From: Bacteroidaceae bacterium | GTDB taxonomy: Bacteria > Bacteroidota > Bacteroidia > Bacteroidales > Bacteroidaceae | Direction of reading: 5' to 3' | Assembly: GCA_024697945.1 (NCBI GenBank) | Contig: JAILRU010000135.1 | Location: forward strand, 1-64,000 | Length of the DNA stretch: 64,000 nt | Shown here: positions 59,501-64,000 of the stretch, in pieces | Layout of the letters: each line of letters starts with the position of its first letter | Position numbering within the stretch: position 1 is the stretch's first letter | Translations under genes and position numbers: made by a program | Notes under the pieces: generated by a model | What the model was told of the DNA's origin: nothing | The model's input: only the letters and a program-made list of their open reading frames with translations | The model's database searches: none

Positions 59501-60116
59501 TGACGTTTTTGCCTGCCCCCATGTCCTGGAGCACGAGGCTCGAGTTGGCGAAGGTGACATAATAGTAGCCGTCCTCCTGTTCCTCTGTAGAGAAGAAATC
59601 GGGAATGCCCTGAATGGTGAGGATGAAGCGTGAGCCGGCATCGTTGCTGCCAGAGGCATTGTCCCAGTAGGCGAGGTAGTCCCCACGTTTGTTCCAGTAC
59701 TTGTGCTCGGAGCCGTGGTCCTTGATCCAGAAGCCCGCGCCGTTCTTGCCCATGTCGAACTTGGTGACATTCTTGTTGTTGTCCTCCGTCACCATCTTAG
59801 CTCTGCCATTGGCTTCGGAGCCTGTCATACCAAGCACGTATCCTTCGCCTCGGGCTTTGTTGTAGAAGGAGTAGCCGTCGGTGTCGTTACCGATGAAGGT
59901 CCAAAGGCCTGTGTCCTCAGTGTCTTCGGTGGTGTTGTTCAGTAACAGATATACGCCATCCTTGTAGCCGGTCTTGAAACTGAGATAACCGCCGTTGGCA
60001 ACTTTGATGGTGTACCACTTTGCCTTGCTCAGGTCGGCAGCACTGGCATGGGTGAAAGGGTGAAAAGGAGAAAAAGTGAAAAGGAGTAGAATCAGAAGAA
60101 GTGTTATACGTTTCAT
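56574..60116 (-). CDS. Secreted GH95 family alpha-L-fucosidase/galactosidase with ricin-like N terminus and sorting-type tail
   Basis: 1180 residues. The signal peptide is partly built from a heptad repeat ([15 protein letters not shown]). About residues 27-330 form two ricin-like or beta-trefoil-like regions ([24 protein letters not shown]). The GH95 catalytic part (about 335-1110) has the N-terminal [20 protein letters not shown] motif, [20 protein letters not shown] (catalytic Asn pair), [11 protein letters not shown] with the acid Glu, and [20 protein letters not shown] (Asp). GH95 enzymes release fucose, or galactose, from host glycans or plant xyloglucan. The tail VYDLAGRKI ... [14 protein letters not shown] holds two heptad repeats. 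Confidence 0.92.
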   Translation of the reverse strand: MKRITLLLILLLFTFSPFHPFTHASAADLSKAKWYTIKVANGGYLSFKTGYKDGVYLLLNNTTEDTEDTGLWTFIGNDTDGYSFYNKARGEGYVLGMTGSEANGRAKMVTEDNNKNVTKFDMGKNGAGFWIKDHGSEHKYWNKRGDYLAYWDNASGSNDAGSRFILTIQGIPDFFSTEEQEDGYYYVTFANSSLVLQDMGAGKNVTTQGRKYGEPSQLWKLVGNENNFQLVNKGSGRKAYYDGNRLKTRAGADANGFTIEMTKNTNYAGNYEIAWLGAAGQANRYLNQWGGTGVGKEIGLWQASDVNNILYLVAEADVQPTEFCVGEKGSRPTDIHDFSLWYDVPATATGVSDTWMEYALPMGNGQLGATIRGGVLCDDIQFNEKTLWSGTATNSGNQGYFQNFGSILVKDKSGTFSAASSDGKPIENYNRFLDIIDGVAGVNFQSPDHQTTFQRRYFASATDRVFVAHYEAVYESVGQETMDLDISYAPDTEINASSVTYALEDDGTASATFSGKMQIVSYNTRFKVESNGTIVTSSNGINVSGASWVNIIMAAATDYDASKANCKSGATASELSATVSTRIDEAAVKGFATLLADHKAAHSALMNRVSLNLGGSSTKTTEDLIKYYNASTQNKASSDGLFLEALYFQYGRYLTIGANLDTTIHAPSNLQGIWNDRSNTSFWHCDIHADINVQMNYWPADPANLSEMHLPFLNYILDLGAPGSNSPWYQLASKVKSGAKGWMVAVENNIFGGTSNWCNGSIKTCGSWYCTHLWRYYKYTLDREFLKRALPVMYQCALFTKSIATKDSKGLYEITGEWSPEHGPTDVTAFAQQTSYEVLDEVMKGHAELGEESPLTAAEIAVIQDLYDNFDKGLWTETYNGKTCISEWKNNPLSDPGHRHLSHLMCLYPFSQVSAYDQSTAGKRLFQAAYNGQIARNGDVTGWSMGWQTNTYSRCLDGDRARKNLSLALRHSGSYVIEMGNYGGCYYNLFDAHSPFQIDGNYGCTSGICEMLLQSYDDIITLLPALPSAWKDGSVAGLKAQAGFTVDETWQNGTITSATITSHAGQPLRIRYAKLKNAVYTFRLNGESVAPIADGDVYTIPGVKQGDVVTIDYDNTTGIGDAPRLNDKGQMINDNAVYDLAGRKIREGANSSLFTLHSSLKLKRGLYINNGQKIFVRSSD
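56639..56668. repeat. Heptad repeat in frame in the GH95 tail
   Basis: gaagagt words encode [12 protein letters not shown] between the two tail motifs. Confidence 0.92.
56711..56743. repeat. Heptad repeat in frame before the GH95 tail motif
   Basis: atttatc/atttgtc/ctttatc words encode [11 protein letters not shown]. Confidence 0.88.
60050..60090. repeat. Degenerate heptad repeat in the GH95 signal peptide
   Basis: gtgaaag/ggtgaaa/aggagaa/aaagtga words encode [11 protein letters not shown]. Confidence 0.75.
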
Positions 60117-60173
60117 AATGTACTGTAGTTTTAGTTATTTCGTGATTTCGATATTTCGATAAGCTTTAGGGTT

Positions 60174-61226
60174 TTATCCTTCGCGGAGGAAGTCGAGCAT
60201 TTCAAAGATGTCGTCCTTCGAGGCTTGCTGGTTGATGCGGATGTCTCCGATGCCGCCCAGCAGGGTGAAGTTGATGATGTCACCTTCGTTCTTCTTGTCG
60301 TGCGTCATGAATTCGTAGAGACGTTCGTACTGTTTGCAGTCAAGGGCAAAGTCGCCATAGTTCTGTCGGATGAACTGCACTGTCTGGCGCAATTTGTCTT
60401 TTGGGAAGCCGCATTTCACAGTACTCAGATAGAGCTCGCAGATGAGGCCCCAAGCCACAGCATAGCCGTGCAGGACGGTGTGTTCCTGTTCCATGGCGAG
60501 GCTCTCGAGCGCGTGACCTGCGGTGTGCCCCAGGTTGAGTGCCTTGCGTAGGCCTTTCTCTGTCGGGTCTTCCTCCACGATGTGCTCCTTGACAGCCACG
60601 CTCTTCGCTACAAGGGTGCCGAGTTGGGCGTAGTCGAGTTCATCGAGGTCGAATCGAAGCAGCTCAGCCCAGGTTTCAGTATCGCTGATGAGGCCGTGTT
60701 TGAGCATCTCGGCAAAGCCCGAGAGGATGTTCCGATGGTCGAGTGAGCGCAGGAACTCGCTGGAGAGGATGACTGAGGCAGCGCAGTTGAATACCCCAAT
60801 CTCGTTCTTCAGTCCACCAAAGTTGATTCCCGTCTTGCCCCCCACGCTGGCATCGACTTGACTGAGCAGCGTCGTCGGAATGTTGATGTAGGTGATGCCG
60901 CGCTTGAAGGTACTGGCAGCGAAACCACCCAGGTCTGTCACCATGCCGCCTCCCAGGTTCACCAGGAGCGAGTGGCGAGTGGCACCGCCTTGCTGCAGGG
61001 CTGCCCAAACATGAGTGAGCGAATCCAGCGTTTTGTTGTCGTCCGTGTCGCCAATGGTAATCATCTGTGCTCCTTCGAAGCAGGGTAGGGTACTGACGAG
61101 CGGCCAACAGAGCCTGACCGTCGTCGTATCTGTGAGTACGAAGAGACGGTCGTATGATTGTCTCTTAATGGCACCCTCGATATCCACCAGCAGGTTTTGG
61201 CTTATGATAACTTCCTGTTTATTCAT
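60174..61226 (-). CDS. aroB: 3-dehydroquinate synthase
   Basis: 350 residues, cytosolic. It converts DAHP to 3-dehydroquinate, the second step of the shikimate pathway. Family motifs: NLGGGMVTDLGGFAASTFKRG (NAD-binding glycine-rich region), PTTLLSQVDASVGGKTGIN, the metal-binding Glu in LSGFAEMLKHGLI, and the metal histidines in LNLGHTAGHALE and HGYAVAWG. The length is normal and nothing is missing. It has its own promoter and appears to be a single housekeeping gene between accessory glycan genes. Confidence 0.97.
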   Translation of the reverse strand: MNKQEVIISQNLLVDIEGAIKRQSYDRLFVLTDTTTVRLCWPLVSTLPCFEGAQMITIGDTDDNKTLDSLTHVWAALQQGGATRHSLLVNLGGGMVTDLGGFAASTFKRGITYINIPTTLLSQVDASVGGKTGINFGGLKNEIGVFNCAASVILSSEFLRSLDHRNILSGFAEMLKHGLISDTETWAELLRFDLDELDYAQLGTLVAKSVAVKEHIVEEDPTEKGLRKALNLGHTAGHALESLAMEQEHTVLHGYAVAWGLICELYLSTVKCGFPKDKLRQTVQFIRQNYGDFALDCKQYERLYEFMTHDKKNEGDIINFTLLGGIGDIRINQQASKDDIFEMLDFLREG

Positions 61227-61250
61227 GGATGTAAGTACATATTACGTTTG

Positions 61251-61258
61251 CAAAGATA
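61251..61258 (-). promoter_or_regulatory. -7 box (TATCTTTG) of aroB
   Basis: Minus-strand TATCTTTG, 24 bp before the ATG. Confidence 0.7.
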
Positions 61259-61340
61259 CATATTATATATCATTAAAGAGAAAAATGGTGTCGAAGAAAA
61301 TGAGAAAAATGAGAAAATATGAAAGAAAGTTTGGCAAATG

Positions 61341-61372
61341 TTTGGCTGTTCCATGAAAAAGCTGTATCTTTG
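61341..61372 (+). promoter_or_regulatory. Promoter of the tRNA gene
   Basis: TTTG (61341-61344), 20 bp, TATCTTTG (61365-61372): full consensus, 29 bp before the tRNA. Confidence 0.88.
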
Positions 61373-61401
61373 CGCTCGCAAATCCGAAAGGAATAGCGGA
61401 T

Positions 61402-61475
61402 GGCGGGATAGCTCAGCTGGTTAGAGCGTCGGATTCATAATCCGGAGGTCGTGGGATCGTGACCCACTCCCGCTA
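61402..61475 (+). tRNA. tRNA with CAU anticodon, probably elongator tRNA-Met
   Basis: Complete 74-nt cloverleaf: acceptor GGCGGGA/TCCCGCT, D stem GCTC/GAGC, anticodon stem TCGGA/TCCGG with loop TTCATAA (CAT at 61436-61438), T stem GTGGG/CCCAC, discriminator A. G1 pairs with position 72, so it is not an initiator. A CAU anticodon also fits a lysidine-modified tRNA-Ile, which cannot be excluded. The T loop reads ATCGTGA, not the usual TTCRANY form. CCA is not encoded. Confidence 0.93.
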
Positions 61476-61482
61476 CAGGAAA

Positions 61483-61510
61483 AAGGACTCATTTCGAGTC
61501 CTTTATTTGC
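61483..61510 (+). terminator. Hairpin terminator after the tRNA
   Basis: aaaggactc and gagtccttt form a perfect 9-bp stem with a 5-nt loop, followed by a T-rich run. Confidence 0.8.
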
Positions 61511-61525
61511 ATTATTATTATAATT

Positions 61526-63106
61526 ATGAAAGAAAGCCTACTCCAGTTCGGTACATTAGCATCTGCTTTTTTACCTGTTATTCCCGCCGCAGCCAAGACT
61601 CAGAAGGGGAATCCGTCTGTCGATAACCGTCAGCAGCCCAACGTCATAGTCATCCTGGCCGATGATCTTGGATATGGCGACCTTGAGTGTTTTGGTGCCT
61701 CACGTGTGCAGACTCCCAATGTCAATGTTTTGGCACAGAGCGGTATTCGCTTCACGAACGCACATGCTATCGCTGCCACCAGCACTCCGTCGCGTTATGG
61801 CTTGCTTACTGGCGAATATGCTTTCAGGCATCCCAATACCGATATCGCACGTGGTAATGCAGGTATGATTATTCGTCCTGAGCAGTTTACAATAGCCGAT
61901 GCCTTCAAGAGTGCGGGCTATGCCACCGCCGCCATTGGAAAATGGCATCTGGGATTGGGCGACAGGGACGCAGAACAGGACTGGAATGCACAGCTACCCA
62001 TGCATCCAGGCGATATAGGCTTCGATTACCATTATATCATGGCAGCAACGGCAGACCGTACTCCCTGCGTTTTCATTGAACAGGGTCATGTGGCCAACTA
62101 TGACGCTTCCGCTCCTATCAAGGTAAGCTACGAGGAGAATTTCCCAGGCGAGCCTACAGGCAAGGAGAATCCTGAATTGCTCTTTAACCTCAAGGCTAGT
62201 CATGGGCACAATCAGAGCATCGTCAACGGCATCGGCCGTATCGGTTATATGAAGGGTGGAGGCAAAGCTCTTTGGAAGGACGAGAATATTGCTGACAGCA
62301 TCACAGCCCATGCCATCGGTTTCATCCAGAAACACCAGCAGGAGCCTTTCTTCATGTATCTGGCCACCAATGATGTACATGTGCCTCGCTTCCCCCATGA
62401 GCGTTTCCGTGGTAAGAACCCAATGGGTTTTCGTGGCGACGCCATTGCACAGTTCGACTGGACGGTGGGACAGGTTATCTCTGAGTTGGAGCGTCTGGGC
62501 TTGCGACAGAACACCCTTATCATTCTTAGCAGCGACAATGGTCCAGTGGTGGATGACGGCTATCAGGATCGTGCCGTAGAGCTTCTTGGCGACCATCGTC
62601 CCGCAGGCCCCTATCGTGCCGGCAAATACAGCACCTTCGAGGGTGGCACTGTCGTTCCCGCCATTGTTTCGTGGCCCAAGAAGGTTCAGGCGGGACAGGA
62701 GTCGGATGCCCTCATTTCGCAGATTGACTGGTTGGCATCTCTCAGCACTCTTGTTGGTGCCCGTATCCCCAGAGGCGGCGCCATAGACAGCCAGAACCAT
62801 CTCAGTACTCTTTTGGGCGAAGACAGGCAGGACCGTTCCTACGTCCTGGAGCAGGCTGCCAATCACGCCCTTTCTGTTCGTACAAAAGAGTGGAAGTACA
62901 TTTCCCCAAGCCAGGGACCTGCCGTTATCTCAGGACCGAACATGGAGAGCGGATATGCCCGTGAGCCCCAGCTCTACAACATGCAGCAGGCCTACGAGCA
63001 GGAAAATGTCGCCCTTCAGCATCCGGAGGTAGTCTTCAAATTGCAGTCTTATATAGAAAAGGAACGCACAGGCGGCAGGGGCTACACCTCACCGATTTCC
63101 AAGTAA
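61526..63106 (+). CDS. Serine-type sulfatase, exported
   Basis: 526 residues with an N-terminal hydrophobic signal (MKESLLQFGTLASAFLPVIP...). Sulfatase family S1 features: VILADDLGYGDLE with the metal Asp pair (46-47), the maturation motif S-T-P-S-R (Ser86-Arg90) followed by YGLLTG, GKWHLG, and SSDNGP with the second metal-site residues. Ser instead of Cys means formylglycine must be made by an anaerobic radical-SAM maturase, not found in this window. It removes sulfate esters from glycans; the sugar is unknown. It starts about 50 bp after the tRNA, separated only by the tRNA hairpin, with a near-match TTTATTTG as its only visible promoter element. Confidence 0.94.
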   Translation: MKESLLQFGTLASAFLPVIPAAAKTQKGNPSVDNRQQPNVIVILADDLGYGDLECFGASRVQTPNVNVLAQSGIRFTNAHAIAATSTPSRYGLLTGEYAFRHPNTDIARGNAGMIIRPEQFTIADAFKSAGYATAAIGKWHLGLGDRDAEQDWNAQLPMHPGDIGFDYHYIMAATADRTPCVFIEQGHVANYDASAPIKVSYEENFPGEPTGKENPELLFNLKASHGHNQSIVNGIGRIGYMKGGGKALWKDENIADSITAHAIGFIQKHQQEPFFMYLATNDVHVPRFPHERFRGKNPMGFRGDAIAQFDWTVGQVISELERLGLRQNTLIILSSDNGPVVDDGYQDRAVELLGDHRPAGPYRAGKYSTFEGGTVVPAIVSWPKKVQAGQESDALISQIDWLASLSTLVGARIPRGGAIDSQNHLSTLLGEDRQDRSYVLEQAANHALSVRTKEWKYISPSQGPAVISGPNMESGYAREPQLYNMQQAYEQENVALQHPEVVFKLQSYIEKERTGGRGYTSPISK

Positions 63107-63123
63107 GTTACCTTTTAAGGCTT

Positions 63124-64000
63124 TTATTTCCATTCGTCGCGCCAGCGAATGACGGGTTTCCCGTCCTCAAACTCTATCGGGAGCCAGATGTAGCGGGCAT
63201 CAATGGGATGTCGCGGACGCCAGATGTCGGCCATGAAAATATATTGAGAGTTCAGAGTTAGGACGAATGTGCTTTGTCCGCCGAAGGTTATCTCAGCTTT
63301 GGGCCCTCGGCAGGGATTGGGGTGTTGCGTCCAGGGGCCCCAGATGCTTGGGGCAGAAAACATACGGGCCTCGTTGGGAGCCCAACCCGTGCAGCCAGAA
63401 GTAATCATCCAGTAGGTACCTTCGTGCTTGAAGATGGCAGGCGCCTCGTTGTGACCTGCAGGTGCGACGCGTGTGTAACGGCCGCTGTGGTGCAGGTAGT
63501 CGTCCGTCAGTTCTGCGATGTGCAGGGTCAGGTTCTCTTCCGACGAGAAGATATGGTAGGCCTTCCCGTCGTCATCCACGTAGAGCGTCATATCGCGTGA
63601 CATCTGTCCGCCCTCGAAGTCGCGTTTTACGAAAAGTCCCTGCTCCACAGCCCTGAGCCAGGCGGGCGTCCATTCTTCCTTGTAATTAGCCCCATCAAGC
63701 GTGTCTATGACTGCCAGTTCCTGTTCTCCGAACTCCACAGGCCAGATGCCTGCATCTGCCCTTTGCGAATAGAGAAACTTGTAGGGACCATCGGGCTGGT
63801 CGGCTACAGCCACACCATAGCGTGCCGCATTGTAGCCCTGCCCTTTCAGCTCCAAGTGGAACCACATGCAGAACTTCTTCGTCGCCTCATTGTATATCAC
63901 CTTCGGACGCTCCAGGACGCAACCTCGTTCAATGTCATGGCCGCGTTCGTCCGTGACGCTGAGTGCCACGCCGCAGTTCCGCCAGTTCAGCAGGTCCTCC
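63124..64000 (-). CDS. GH43-family glycoside hydrolase (5' end beyond window)
   Basis: The frame stays open to the window edge (upstream residues read ...DLLNWRNCGVALSV), so the track's GTG start at 63969 is not real; about 292 residues are visible. A five-bladed propeller pattern is seen: VLERPKVIYNEATKKFCMWFHLE, YGVAVADQPDGPYKF, SRDMTLYVDDDGKAYHIFSS, HNEAPAIFKHEGTYWMITSG (likely catalytic Glu) and RYIWLPIEF. This pattern resembles GH43 enzymes acting on galactan side chains (subfamily 24/34-like). It converges on the sulfatase with a 17-bp gap. The substrate is inferred only. Confidence 0.85.
   Translation of the reverse strand, partial: EDLLNWRNCGVALSVTDERGHDIERGCVLERPKVIYNEATKKFCMWFHLELKGQGYNAARYGVAVADQPDGPYKFLYSQRADAGIWPVEFGEQELAVIDTLDGANYKEEWTPAWLRAVEQGLFVKRDFEGGQMSRDMTLYVDDDGKAYHIFSSEENLTLHIAELTDDYLHHSGRYTRVAPAGHNEAPAIFKHEGTYWMITSGCTGWAPNEARMFSAPSIWGPWTQHPNPCRGPKAEITFGGQSTFVLTLNSQYIFMADIWRPRHPIDARYIWLPIEFEDGKPVIRWRDEWK

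Overview
The window looks like chromosome of a gut or rumen Bacteroidales bacterium, most likely Prevotella or a close relative. Three things point there. Genes carry the Bacteroidetes promoter (TTTG about 20 bp before TAnnTTTG). About ten large exported proteins end in a short 'Y(D/N)xxGR ... KGxYIxNGKK' domain like a type IX secretion sorting tail. The glycan-degrading enzyme set (GH92, GH43, GH95, sulfatase) is typical of the group. No rRNA, integrase, transposase, reverse transcriptase or CRISPR array was seen.

Layout. 1-8.5 kb (+): the end of a sensor histidine kinase, a possible sigma-54 promoter, and an efflux operon (two mosaic MacB/FtsX-type permeases, ABC ATPase, TolC-like protein, HlyD-like adaptor). 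9.2-15.9 kb (-): one operon behind one promoter, holding a double discoidin-like secreted protein, an orphan THI5/NMT1-like binding protein, a dCache-HAMP-SpoIIE phosphatase-HATPase receptor, an SLC13 transporter with TrkA-C domains, a STAS protein and a truncated second SLC13 gene. 16-26.3 kb: GH92 (+), then on the minus strand a DUF5077/DUF3472 protein, alkaline phosphatase and a GH43/FG-GAP protein. 26.4-53.2 kb: giant modular exported proteins (LamG, F5/8C, lamin-tail/CotH, CotH, papain-like protease, SGNH hydrolase) plus a 51-residue peptide gene missing from the ORF track. 53.3-56.3 kb: small proteins and an ECF sigma/anti-sigma pair. 56.6-64 kb: GH95, aroB, a CAU-anticodon tRNA, a serine-type sulfatase and a GH43 cut by the window end.

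Two kinds of unexplained DNA structure stand out. (1) All four gene-free stretches longer than 300 bp hold degenerate arrays in strict 11-bp phase (or 22/23 bp), often with alternating or inverted orientation. One lies downstream of a good promoter and could be transcribed into a long hairpin RNA. (2) Degenerate 7-bp repeats occur about twenty times. They lie between genes and, more surprisingly, in frame inside genes for exported proteins, where they supply linkers in C-terminal tails, signal-peptide cores, start codons, stop codons and in one case a -33 promoter box. One pair of paralogues has the heptad block in one copy and lacks it in the other at the same place.

All calls come from reading motifs in the sequence. 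No database search was possible, so family names for large modular proteins are provisional.
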